Positions 8,709 through 16,028 of a stretch of 64,000 nt of DNA are shown here, piece after piece. Numbering within the stretch: position 1 is the first letter of the stretch; each line of letters begins with the position of its first letter. Source of the DNA: Clostridia bacterium (GTDB lineage: Bacteria > Bacillota > Clostridia > Oscillospirales > Acutalibacteraceae); the NCBI GenBank assembly GCA_017434855.1, contig JAFRUA010000003.1, positions 1 to 64,000 on the forward strand. Direction: 5' to 3'. Under the pieces are notes generated by a model. It saw nothing but the letters and a program-made list of their open reading frames with translations, was not told where the DNA came from and searched no databases. Position numbers and translations under genes: made by a program.

Positions 8709-9182
8709 GTGAAACTCAGTAAATATGAAGGAAAGTGCGTGCGCGTCTACCTCAAAAGCGGCGAGATCTTTGAGGGGATCGCGGAGCACGACAGCGCGGA
8801 ATACTGCTTTCACGAATTCGGCGTGGACGAAGATGCGCTGCAAATGGAGAACTTTGTGCTGTATCGCCGCGATATCAAAAAGGTTGAATCCTTAGAGGGC
8901 CGCACCGGTCCCTGGGGTCCGTTTTCCGCGCCCTTCGGCCAGTTGGAAGAGGCGGTCTGCGACGCCGGCGCCGATCTCATCGATGAGGTCTTTACCGGCG
9001 AAGAGGACGTGCACATCGTGCGGCTGCTGCGCTGCCTGATCGTCCGCCTGGGGTCGAGCGACGCCAAAGAGATTCCCGACGTTGAACAATTGCCGAAGCT
9101 GCTGCGCGATCTGCCGTCCTTCACCGAAAATGAAGAGGCGCTGGAAATGGCGAAGCAGTTGCTGGAAAAAGTTGAAAGTTGA
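8709..9182 (+). CDS. Unknown protein with Sm-like N-terminus, coupled to lexA
   Basis: A 157-residue cytosolic protein I cannot name. The first 60 residues (GKCVRVYLKSGEIFEGIAEH, then EDALQMENFVLYRRDIKKVE) look like a small beta-barrel of the Sm/LSm type. The rest is acidic and helical, with a run of Ile/Leu-rich helices near the end. The frame begins right at the lexA stop: TTG at 8700 overlaps it by two bases, and GTG at 8709 gives the more natural start MKLSKYEG. Neither has a good ribosome binding site, so translational coupling to lexA is likely. That would place it under SOS control. A 7-bp repeat array begins in its last codons and a terminator follows. Confidence 0.7.
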   Translation: MKLSKYEGKCVRVYLKSGEIFEGIAEHDSAEYCFHEFGVDEDALQMENFVLYRRDIKKVESLEGRTGPWGPFSAPFGQLEEAVCDAGADLIDEVFTGEEDVHIVRLLRCLIVRLGSSDAKEIPDVEQLPKLLRDLPSFTENEEALEMAKQLLEKVES

Positions 9183-9205
9183 CGGTCAACGGTTGACGGT
9201 TGAGT
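9171..9205 (+). repeat. 7-bp tandem repeat array over a stop codon
   Basis: Five units in exact 7-nt register: GTTGAAA, GTTGACG, GTCAACG, GTTGACG, GTTGAGT. The array starts inside the last codons of the preceding gene and includes its TGA, then runs into a terminator hairpin. Confidence 0.75.
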
Positions 9206-9231
9206 CCTTCCCGAAAGGGGAGGGCTTTTTT
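9206..9231 (+). terminator. Terminator of the lexA unit
   Basis: CCTTCCC, GAAA loop, GGGGAGGG, then CTTTTTT. The stem includes one G-T pair. It immediately follows the 7-bp array. Confidence 0.7.
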
Positions 9232-9454
9232 GCAGCAGCGCCATGTTGCGGGATTTCACCGATGCCCCGCAGCCTTTCGGGCGGCAATGCAAAGCAGGGG
9301 AAAACAAATGTCACCGGATCGTCGACCGCTGCACGCCTTCCCCGAAAAGGAGGGCGTTTGTTTGTTTCTGAAATTCATCTCGATTTTGGGTGTCATAATA
9401 GGCCTCATCCCTACCTAAAATTTCAGCAAAAAAGGATGCGGTCAGCGGCACTCT
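9232..9454. other. Intergenic stretch, no gene seen
   Basis: Short open frames here have no ribosome binding site and no recognisable content. A second, weaker copy of the CCTTCCC-type hairpin (CCTTCCCCGAAAAGGAGGG at about 9342-9360, followed by CGTTTGTTTG) is visible. Otherwise nothing was recognised. Confidence 0.4.
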
Positions 9455-9459
9455 TGAAA

Positions 9460-9497
9460 AACAAGAAAAACCCGCGAAAACACAGTGTTTTCGGGGG
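9460..9497 (-). terminator. Terminator of the tRNA-Thr gene
   Basis: Read on the minus strand: CCCCCGAAAACA, short loop, TGTTTTCGCGGG, then TTTTTCTTGTTTTTC. Strong stem with a T-rich tail just after the tRNA 3' end. Confidence 0.8.
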
Positions 9498-9500
9498 TTC

Positions 9501-9576
9501 TGGAGCTGCTAACCGGATTTGAACCGGTGACCTCATCCTTACCAAGGATGCGCGCTACCGACTGCGCCATAGCAGC
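9501..9576 (-). tRNA. tRNA-Thr (GGT)
   Basis: A complete cloverleaf on the minus strand. The acceptor stem is GCTGCTA paired with TAGCAGC, and the D arm has GCGCAGTCGGTAGCGC. The anticodon stem CATCC/GGATG holds loop TTGGTAA, hence anticodon GGT (Thr). The T arm has CCGGTTCAAATCCGG. The discriminator is T and the CCA end is encoded at 9501-9503. Confidence 0.95.
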
Positions 9577-9714
9577 ATCTGTTCACAACAGCTTTCATAT
9601 TATAGCCTAATTGTTTGCAATTGTCAATGGATTTTGAAAAGAAATTTTTTGTTTTTCAAAAAAAGTCACGGGGCGCGTCGAGCGGGTCGGCGCGCCCCGA
9701 TGTTGTCGGTTGCG

Positions 9715-10497
9715 TCAGGCGCGCACACGCGCAGACGGCAGGTCGTGTTTTTCCAGCAGGCCGTTGACCACGTCGGGAAAGTTGGTGATGATGCCATCCA
9801 CGCCCAGGGCGATCATCTTGTCCACAGAGCGCGGGGCGTTGATGGTCCAGGCGTTGAGCTGCATGCCGGCGGCATGGGTCTTTTTCACCAGCTCTTCGGT
9901 GATGTACATGGAAAACGGGTGCAGCGCGTCGGCGTTCAGCGATTTTGCAACGTCCAGTGCATTGCGGAAGACGCGGAAGGTGACCTTGCTGTTCGGGCTG
10001 ATCAAAAAGGCGGTTTTGGTTTTGGAATCCACCTGCTTCGCTTCGGCCACCAGCTTCGGGTCAAAGCTGGAGATCAAAAGCTGATCGAACAGACCGAATT
10101 CCTTGACCATGGCGATCGTGTCGCGCACGATGGTCGTTTCGTTGGCGCGGGGGCTTTTCAGCTCGATGTTGAGCACCTTGAGGTCGGCGGTCGCCACCAG
10201 CTCCAGGAATTCGCGCAGCGTGGGGATGCGCGTGCCGGCAAACTTCGGGCTGAAATAGGCGCCGAAGTCATAGCGCTTGAGTTCGTCAAGCGTCATCTGA
10301 GAGATGCTGCCCTTGCCGTTGGAGGTGCGGTCGATCGTATAGTTGTGGCAAAGCACCAGGGCGTTGTCCTTTGTGACGTGCACATCGGTTTCAAAGCCGT
10401 CCACGCCGAGATGCAGCGCCTTTTCAAACGCGGGCAGCGTGTTTTGCGGCGCATAGATGTTGGCGCCCCTGTGCGAAATGACGTTGATGTGTGCCAT
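9715..10497 (-). CDS. Glycerophosphodiester phosphodiesterase (cytosolic)
   Basis: A 260-residue GDPD/UgpQ-type TIM barrel. It hydrolyses glycerophosphodiesters to glycerol-3-phosphate and an alcohol. Key residues are visible: HR at 9-10, the metal-binding ETD at 36-38, and CHNYTIDRTSNG with the catalytic His51. A second half typical of the family ends with the DGIITNFPD signature. No signal peptide, so it acts on internal substrates. Start ATG 10497, with AAGGTG upstream. This is the first of three GDPD paralogues in the window (others at 18451 and 40167); the 40167 one is closest in architecture. It is divergent from the LytTR-type promoter at 10626-10695. Confidence 0.92.
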   Translation of the reverse strand: MAHINVISHRGANIYAPQNTLPAFEKALHLGVDGFETDVHVTKDNALVLCHNYTIDRTSNGKGSISQMTLDELKRYDFGAYFSPKFAGTRIPTLREFLELVATADLKVLNIELKSPRANETTIVRDTIAMVKEFGLFDQLLISSFDPKLVAEAKQVDSKTKTAFLISPNSKVTFRVFRNALDVAKSLNADALHPFSMYITEELVKKTHAAGMQLNAWTINAPRSVDKMIALGVDGIITNFPDVVNGLLEKHDLPSARVRA

Positions 10498-10625
10498 TCA
10501 ATTCACCTTCTCAAAAGAGTTACAGGCATTATACCACGTTTCGACAGGGAAGTCAAGCAACCCGTGCGGCGGTCTTTGCGGTACCGTGCCGGGCGGCGGT
10601 GGGGGAGCGGCCCGCGCGCTGCATG

Positions 10626-10655
10626 ACCGTTCATCCCGAAAAACCGACCGTTCAT
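10626..10655 (+). promoter_or_regulatory. Candidate LytTR response-regulator operator
   Basis: Two exact direct copies of ACCGTTCAT (10626-10634 and 10647-10655) are separated by 12 nt, so they lie 21 bp apart, on the same DNA face. The word fits the LytTR half-site consensus [TA][AC][CA]GTTN[AG][TG] at every position. The second copy ends 34 nt before the -10. The same arrangement recurs at 29780-29809. Confidence 0.7.
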
Positions 10656-10666
10656 CCCGATTGGGG

Positions 10667-10695
10667 TTGACAACGAAGCGGCAGTTCGATATATT
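10667..10695 (+). promoter_or_regulatory. Promoter of the zinc-ribbon membrane protein gene
   Basis: TTGACA at 10667-10672, 17-nt spacer, TATATT at 10690-10695, 25 nt before the ATG at 10721. Confidence 0.75.
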
Positions 10696-10720
10696 GATGG
10701 TGAAAAAAGGGGGACGTGAG

Positions 10721-11530
10721 ATGTATTGTAATCATTGCGGAAAAGAGCTGCGGGATGATATGGTTTATTGCGGCTATTGCGGGCAGCGCGTTTGGTCAGA
10801 AGAAACGGTGCGGCAACTGCTGAACGGGCAAAATGTACTGCCGACAGCTTCATCAAAGCTTTCTACGCCGCAAGTGGTCGCCTCAATCCCAAACCGGCAG
10901 TCCCCACAGGAACTGTGGCAGTCCACTATGCAGCAACCGCTCCGGCCGCAGCCCGACACACCGGTTGCTGCTTCACCTTTGCAACAAGACAGAACGGCGA
11001 GAATCGCGAGGACGATTGTGGCTGTCATGACAACGATCATGTCGCTGTTTATTCTTGTAATGCATTTTTCGCCGTTGTATGAAGTCAGCTTTTTTGACAA
11101 GAAGCGCATGTCCGTTCTATCGTTAATTTCAAGAACCAACCAATTGTTGGATCGGGTTTCGGCATTTGGAGTCAATGTTTCAGAAAAGAAAGCGCTTTTG
11201 ATCATTTCAATGATTCTGATCATCGTGTTCATGCTTGTAATCGTTGTGTTTTCTGCGCTTGTTCTGATCTGGCTTGCAACCGATCGGCCATACACGATCA
11301 GGCTGTTCGTTCCGGTGATCGTTTCCATGCTGCTTTCATTTGCAGTTCAACTGGCTGTGCGCTTCTATATTGAGGATCTTTCGATGGAATTATATGCTGA
11401 AGCGCTGATCAATGCGACCTCTGCAGGTTTTGCTTATGCTTTGAGCTCCATCCTGTTTCCCATTCTGATTGGGCTTTCTGCGCCCAAGGCCTGCGTCAAA
11501 AAGCGAAAGGTTCTTTTGAACCAAGCGTAA
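10721..11530 (+). CDS. Zinc-ribbon multi-pass membrane protein
   Basis: A 269-residue membrane protein. The N-terminal zinc ribbon is CNHCG then CGYCG (residues 3-20), a CxxC pair set as in the zinc_ribbon_2 family. A polar, Pro/Gln-rich linker follows (about 40-95). Then come about four hydrophobic helices: IVAVMTTIMSLFILVMHF, ALLIISMILIIVFML and neighbours, an ...IRLFVPVIVSMLLSFAV segment, and a C-terminal SSILFPILIGL. The ATG at 10721 follows AAAGGGGG; the in-frame ATG at 10697 (MVKKGGRE) is less likely. Function unknown; such proteins are common and uncharacterised in Clostridia. Its base composition (lower GC than its neighbours) is slightly odd. It is probably co-transcribed with the gene at 11609 from a LytTR-type promoter. 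Confidence 0.75.
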   Translation: MYCNHCGKELRDDMVYCGYCGQRVWSEETVRQLLNGQNVLPTASSKLSTPQVVASIPNRQSPQELWQSTMQQPLRPQPDTPVAASPLQQDRTARIARTIVAVMTTIMSLFILVMHFSPLYEVSFFDKKRMSVLSLISRTNQLLDRVSAFGVNVSEKKALLIISMILIIVFMLVIVVFSALVLIWLATDRPYTIRLFVPVIVSMLLSFAVQLAVRFYIEDLSMELYAEALINATSAGFAYALSSILFPILIGLSAPKACVKKRKVLLNQA

Positions 11531-11553
11531 CCGGCAGGCGGATCATCACGGTC
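11529..11553 (+). repeat. 25-nt direct repeat, copy 1
   Basis: Identical over 25 nt to 12390-12414. It begins at the stop codon of the zinc-ribbon gene and contains the left arm, but not the right arm, of the hairpin present at the second copy. Confidence 0.85.
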
Positions 11554-11608
11554 AGTAAAACATAAACCGCCGATGAAAGCAGCGGTTCAATCAAAAGGAG
11601 GACATCTT

Positions 11609-12379
11609 ATGAAAAAAGCGATCGCATGCATTCTTGTCATTCTGCTCATTGCGGCGGCGGGCGCCGGCGGGTTTTATGCCGGAATGCGGGTGCAAAAGAA
11701 CAAGTACACGAAAACAACCCTTGCGGACGCGACGGCACAGACCGTGACCGACGCTGCCGGTACCGAAGCAAAAACACCGGAAAACGAGGCGGCCTATGAA
11801 CTGTATCGCGAATACGCCGCGGGGCTGAGCAAGGCGTCTGACGCCGTCTATCTGGCAGACGTCACCCATGACGGCGTGGATGACCTGATCGTGTTCATCG
11901 GTGAAAGCGAGCCGTTCATCGACGTGCACACGGTCAAGGACGGAAAGGTGGAACAGATCAGTTGCATCGGGCTGATGTATCACGACGTCTATCTGACCGC
12001 GCCGGGCGGTACCTGCAATTTTATGATTGAATTCCACGGGACCGAAATGGTCGGCGATAATGAGGACGGGTACTTTAACCCGGAGGACTTTGAATGGATG
12101 CATGTAACGAACGAATGCCATGAATTCTATCTGACCAACGACGGAGAGATGGTCACGGTCCATAAAATCTCCAAAAAGTATGAGAGCACCGACCCGGCGA
12201 CAGAGGCCTACTATATTTCAAATGCCGAGTATCTCGCAGAGGTCGCGGACCGCTACGGCCAGAACCTTTCCACACTGTATGGCGTATATTCGACACGAGA
12301 TGTGCCGCACCCGGTCCAATGGCTGGATCTGCGCATCGACGCCGTGTTCCCGGAGGAGAGAACCGACACAGCATCATAA
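11609..12379 (+). CDS. Membrane-anchored extracellular protein, unknown
   Basis: A 256-residue protein with a single N-terminal membrane helix or uncleaved signal (residues 1-27, MKKAIACILVILLIAAAGAGG) and an extracellular remainder. Residues about 60-130 contain a helix followed by YLADVTHDGVDDLIVFIG. This is the D-x-x-x-DG-x-x-x-L motif also seen in the lipoproteins at 24309 and 25060 in this window, and it is followed by a beta pair with KDGKVEQIS. The motif suggests a small calcium-loop or VCBS-like fold, but this is inference. Start ATG 11609 with AAAAGGAGG. It lies 78 nt after the zinc-ribbon gene and between two copies of a 25-nt direct repeat. No family name recognised. Confidence 0.7.
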   Translation: MKKAIACILVILLIAAAGAGGFYAGMRVQKNKYTKTTLADATAQTVTDAAGTEAKTPENEAAYELYREYAAGLSKASDAVYLADVTHDGVDDLIVFIGESEPFIDVHTVKDGKVEQISCIGLMYHDVYLTAPGGTCNFMIEFHGTEMVGDNEDGYFNPEDFEWMHVTNECHEFYLTNDGEMVTVHKISKKYESTDPATEAYYISNAEYLAEVADRYGQNLSTLYGVYSTRDVPHPVQWLDLRIDAVFPEERTDTAS

Positions 12380-12389
12380 ACTGCGGAAA

Positions 12390-12414
12390 AACCGGCAGGC
12401 GGATCATCACGGTC
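12390..12414 (+). repeat. 25-nt direct repeat, copy 2
   Basis: Second exact copy of the sequence at 11529-11553, 861 nt downstream, so that the pair brackets the gene at 11609-12379. Confidence 0.85.
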
Positions 12415-12421
12415 CGCCTGC
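12395..12421. terminator. Hairpin between converging genes
   Basis: GCAGGCGGA at 12395-12403 pairs with TCCGCCTGC at 12413-12421, a perfect 9-bp stem with a 9-nt loop. There is no clean T-run on either side, so termination strength is uncertain. It sits between the 11609 gene (plus) and the GH16 gene (minus). Confidence 0.5.
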
Positions 12422-12441
12422 TGCATTATGTTGTGATCGGA

Positions 12442-13404
12442 TCACAGCGGAATGGGCATCTTGTCTTTGTACTGATACGCGCGGACATAGTCCACGATGA
12501 AGTCTGACGGCAGATGGCGGTTGTTTGCAACCTTTTCGTTCACGCCGACCGACAGAATCAGATACAGCGGCACCTGACACACGCCGCCAAAGTCGGTGTG
12601 CGCCGTTTCAACGCCGTTGATATAGAAGATATAGCCGTCCTCATTCCATTCCACACCGTAGGTGTTGAACTGATTGTAGGGGTCGTCGGCATAGAACCAG
12701 CCCTGGATCTCTTTTTTGTGCGCGTCGCCGTAGGCGTCCACATGGATGGTGTGGTAGACGGAGCCGAAGTCCTTGCTGCCTTTGTCATAGTCTGTCGGCG
12801 TTTCAAACACGTCGATCTCGCAGCCGGAAATGCCGCCGTCGGTGTCGTCGTCCCACATGCCGTCGGTCAGCAGCCAAAAGGCCGGGTTCAGGCCCGCGCC
12901 CTTCGGCAGGATGCACCGCACCTCAAAATAGCCGTAAAGCTGTTCAAAGCCGCAGTGCCGCCCGTTGTAGTTCTTGTTGGGGTTCGTTTCCATGCCGTAG
13001 GAATAATAGTGTGCGCCGGCGGGGCCGTCCTCTTTGTAGCTTACCGAGATCTTGAGACAGCCGTCGTCGGTGAAGCTGACCTGGCCGCGGTTCCAGTACG
13101 CGGTGTCGCGCGGCTGGGTGTCGTTGTCGCCATAGACATAGTGGCCCTGCCAGATCTCGTCGTCAAAGCCGTGATCAAATTCGTCGGCAAAGGTGAGCAC
13201 AAAACGGCTCAGGTCAACGTGTCTGTCCTGATACGGGGTGACGGGGCGGTCGGTGAACGTGGCACCGAGCAGTTGGGTCGAGACCATCAGCAGCGCAAAG
13301 AAGCGCTTGAAGTTGAACGTCACAAGGGCCTTGCCTGCCATCAGCAGCGCCGGCCCGATGGCGGTCAGGGCGGCGAGGTGCCGCTTCGGGATGGATTTGA
13401 ACAT
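12442..13404 (-). CDS. Glycoside hydrolase family 16 enzyme
   Basis: A 320-residue endo-beta-glucanase-type protein. The GH16 signature EIDVFE occupies residues 196-201, with Glu196 as nucleophile, Asp198 as helper and Glu201 as acid/base. The fold is also supported by FADEFDHGFDDEIW at the domain start (72-85) and by conserved aromatic blocks (GYFEVRCILPKGAGLNPAFWLL). An N-terminal region with two hydrophobic stretches (about 13-28 and 34-48) probably anchors or exports it. The family cleaves beta-1,3(4)-glucans, laminarin, xyloglucan or marine galactans; which one cannot be told here. Start ATG 13404 with AAAGGAG upstream. No neighbouring polysaccharide-uptake genes are seen. Confidence 0.9.
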   Translation of the reverse strand: MFKSIPKRHLAALTAIGPALLMAGKALVTFNFKRFFALLMVSTQLLGATFTDRPVTPYQDRHVDLSRFVLTFADEFDHGFDDEIWQGHYVYGDNDTQPRDTAYWNRGQVSFTDDGCLKISVSYKEDGPAGAHYYSYGMETNPNKNYNGRHCGFEQLYGYFEVRCILPKGAGLNPAFWLLTDGMWDDDTDGGISGCEIDVFETPTDYDKGSKDFGSVYHTIHVDAYGDAHKKEIQGWFYADDPYNQFNTYGVEWNEDGYIFYINGVETAHTDFGGVCQVPLYLILSVGVNEKVANNRHLPSDFIVDYVRAYQYKDKMPIPL

Positions 13405-13464
13405 CAGAACACTCCTTTCAAAAAATGACCGCTGCGGTGATTGGTACCAAAGCGGTCGGTTGTT

Positions 13465-14847
13465 TTATTTCGGCTGGATATACGGCAAAAAGGCGTTGGT
13501 GTTGTCAAAGGCGCCGGTGTCAAACATCAGGTCCTGAAACAGCACCTCCAGCGCCACCGGGTTGCCGGCGTGGTCCTTGAGCTTGAGGAGTTTGCCGACG
13601 CGCTGTGCCATGGGCATGAAGGCGCGGTATTCCGGCGTATCCGGCGTATAGACCTTGACGCCGGAGTACATCTGCAAAATCAGCTCCAGCATAAAGTCCT
13701 TGACCTTTTTGCCGGCAACGACGGGGTCCACCGCGCCCGGCACCAGCAGGATGCGGCCGAGGCCCTTGAAGGTCAGGGAATTGATGACCTTGCCCAGCAG
13801 CTTGAGCGCGGGCTTCAGTCGGTCCACGGTTTTGGCGTCCATCGAAAAGCCGCGCGCCAGCAGCTTGAAATGCTCGATGTCGTGCTCCATCGACCGGAAG
13901 ATGTCGTTGATCATGTCGGTGAAGTGCTTTTTCATATAGGTCTCGACCGACAGACCGCCGCGGTCCCAGTCAAAATCCTGCAGGAACTTCGTTTGAACGT
14001 CCACGCCGTCGTCGCGCACCGTGATTTTGCGGTACGGGGCAGGGTAGCCGGTGATGGACGCCGTGTTGACATGATACAGGCGGTTGCCCTTGTCCGTGTC
14101 GAGATATTCGATGGACTGCATGTGGGTGTGGCCGGTGAAGATGTATTCGATGCCGAGGTCGGCAAAAAAGGGCGCCGTGGTTTCATAACCGCCCAGCATG
14201 TCGCGGTGTGAAAAGACCGGATAGATCCTGGCCGGCGGCAGCATGGGGTGATGCGTCACGGCGATCACGCGCGCGCCGTCGGTCTTCGCTTCGGCGGCCT
14301 GGTCTTTGATCCAGTTCAGTTGGTCGGCGTCATAGCCGCAGAACGCCTCGCCGTCGCCGTCGTCATTGAGCATGAGCAGCCGCAGCCCCGGCGCGAGTTT
14401 GAGCGCATAGGAATGAGACGGCTCGTGGATGCTGACCGCTTCGTTCCAGCCGAAGTCGAAGTACAGCGTTTCCAGCTCGTCGCGGGTATAGCTCGGCACC
14501 TTGAAGGAGCCGTGCTCAGTGTAGCTTTGCGCGATCTTGGCATAGTCGTGGGTCGCGGTCATCACATAGACGCGCTTTCCGGCGTCTTTCATTTTTTGCA
14601 GCAGCGGCAGCAGCAGGTCGTGGCTTGCTTTTTCGCCGTCAAAGGTCACGTCGCCGGAAATGATCACGGTGTCGACCGCTTTGTCGGCGACCAGTTCATC
14701 AAAGGCAGCCTCAATGATCCTGACCGATTCCTTCATGCACTTCTGGTCCATGGCCGCCTTGAGGTCATAGTATTTTCCGTGAGCGCCGAGCTGCTCGGCG
14801 GCAAACAGATGCAGGTCCGTGATCTGAAAAAACGTAAAGTCGTTCAA
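13465..14847 (-). CDS. Calcineurin-like metallophosphoesterase
   Basis: A 460-residue phosphoesterase. Metal-binding motifs in order: ITDLHL (D11, H13), SGDVTFDG (D66), then ATHDY at 99-102, where most members have GNHD. VTHHP near 206 and TGHTH near 250 follow. The catalytic domain takes the first about 300 residues; the remaining 160 form a helical C-terminal domain found in larger members of the family. There is no signal peptide. The Asn of GNHD, normally a metal ligand and phosphate contact, is replaced by Thr, so metal binding or activity may differ. Substrate unknown. The start at 14847 is the only ATG near the conserved N-terminus. A repeat element lies immediately upstream. Confidence 0.85.
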   Translation of the reverse strand: MNDFTFFQITDLHLFAAEQLGAHGKYYDLKAAMDQKCMKESVRIIEAAFDELVADKAVDTVIISGDVTFDGEKASHDLLLPLLQKMKDAGKRVYVMTATHDYAKIAQSYTEHGSFKVPSYTRDELETLYFDFGWNEAVSIHEPSHSYALKLAPGLRLLMLNDDGDGEAFCGYDADQLNWIKDQAAEAKTDGARVIAVTHHPMLPPARIYPVFSHRDMLGGYETTAPFFADLGIEYIFTGHTHMQSIEYLDTDKGNRLYHVNTASITGYPAPYRKITVRDDGVDVQTKFLQDFDWDRGGLSVETYMKKHFTDMINDIFRSMEHDIEHFKLLARGFSMDAKTVDRLKPALKLLGKVINSLTFKGLGRILLVPGAVDPVVAGKKVKDFMLELILQMYSGVKVYTPDTPEYRAFMPMAQRVGKLLKLKDHAGNPVALEVLFQDLMFDTGAFDNTNAFLPYIQPK

Positions 14848-14870
14848 ATGATTTCACGCTCCTTGTATAA

Positions 14871-15046
14871 GTTTGCAGTGTGCAGTTTGCAGTGTGGAGT
14901 TGTGGGGCGCCGCCTGCGGCGATGCGCCGAAAGCCCGACAGAATCAACGAGCGCGAAATGGACAGTCCCTTTTTTGCGCGGACAAAACAAAGCATTCGTT
15001 ACATATTGCCTGCGGCCTTGACTGTACGCTGCAAACTGAAGTGCAC
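14871..15046 (+). repeat. 7-bp array with palindromic core (MITE-like unit)
   Basis: Four 7-nt units (GTTTGCA, GTGTGCA, GTTTGCA, GTGTGGA) at 14871-14898 are followed by a GC-rich hairpin (GGCGCCGCC and GGCGATGCGCC around TGC, about 14904-14926). At the far end TGCAAACTGAAGTGCAC (15030-15046) is roughly the inverse of the array words. No coding content is seen between the iolE and metallophosphoesterase genes. Confidence 0.6.
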
Positions 15047-15062
15047 CGAAAGGAACACCGTC

Positions 15063-15956
15063 TTACAGTCCTGTTTTCTCCCTGATATAGTTCCGCGCCA
15101 AAACCGCGTATTCAAACGGGTTCGCCTTGGCGGGATCCTGCTCGGCCTCGACCACGACCCAGCCCTCATAGTCGGCGTCGGCCAGAATGTCAAACACCGG
15201 CGTAAAGTCAAAGTCGCCGTCGCCGGGGACGGTGAACGACCCGGCGCGCACCGCGTCGAGGAAGCTGTAGCCCTTGGCCTTGGCGTCGTCGATGACGGAC
15301 TGACGGATGCTCTTGAGGTGGACGTGCTTCACACGGTGAACGTACTTTTTCAGCACGCCGATGGCGTCTTCGCCGCTGAAGGCCAGGTGGCCGGTGTCAT
15401 ACAGCAGGTACACAAGGTTCGGATCGGTCAGCGCCATCAGCTTGTCGATCTCTTCGGCAGTCTGCACGCCCGTGCCCATGTGGTGATGAATGGTGAAAAC
15501 CATTCCTTTTTCCTTGGCAAGGCGGCCCATCTCGTTGAAGCCCTTGACGATCAGGTCCCACTGTGCGTCGGTATAGACCGGCTTTTCGCCGAAGATGGAC
15601 ACGGGCTTGCCCTGGATGGAGTTGCCCTGCTCGGACGCGCCGATGACTTTGGCGCCCAGCGCGTGCAAAAAGTCGCGGTGCTTGATGAACGCTTCGATTG
15701 TGGCGTCATAGCCCTCGCTCAGCAGCAGCGAAGAAAACCATGCGTTGCAGATGCGCATGCCGCGCACGTCGAGCTTGTGCTTCAGCGTTTCAACATCCTT
15801 CGGATACTTGTTGCCGATCTCGCTGCCGGTGAAGCCCGCCAGCGCCATTTCGCTGATGCACTGTTCAAAGGTGTTTTCCGCGCCCAGGTCGGGCAGGTCG
15901 TCGTTGGTCCACGCGATGGGCGCGATGGCAAGCTTTACTTTGTCTTTGTTTAACAT
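15063..15956 (-). CDS. iolE: Inosose dehydratase (IolE)
   Basis: A 297-residue AP-endonuclease-2-type TIM barrel. The N-terminus [18 protein letters not shown] and the stretch [24 protein letters not shown] are diagnostic of IolE, which dehydrates scyllo-inosose to 3D-trihydroxycyclohexane-1,2-dione (step two of myo-inositol catabolism). Metal-site segments [19 protein letters not shown] and [10 protein letters not shown] are intact. It is the last gene of the inositol cluster in transcription order, downstream of iolD and a small HD-domain gene. ATG 15956 follows AAGGAGAGCATAGT. High confidence. Confidence 0.95.
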   Translation of the reverse strand: MLNKDKVKLAIAPIAWTNDDLPDLGAENTFEQCISEMALAGFTGSEIGNKYPKDVETLKHKLDVRGMRICNAWFSSLLLSEGYDATIEAFIKHRDFLHALGAKVIGASEQGNSIQGKPVSIFGEKPVYTDAQWDLIVKGFNEMGRLAKEKGMVFTIHHHMGTGVQTAEEIDKLMALTDPNLVYLLYDTGHLAFSGEDAIGVLKKYVHRVKHVHLKSIRQSVIDDAKAKGYSFLDAVRAGSFTVPGDGDFDFTPVFDILADADYEGWVVVEAEQDPAKANPFEYAVLARNYIREKTGL

Positions 15957-16028
15957 ACTATGCTCTCCTTATGTTTCATTTTTTAGAGGTGCCCAATCAG
16001 AAATGTGGGCTGGATGAACTGGTCGTCG

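Noticed and set aside
9082-9522. Open frames after the lexA unit that could be small genes
   Set aside because: They start inside the preceding gene or lack a ribosome binding site, and they run through a terminator and the tRNA terminator.
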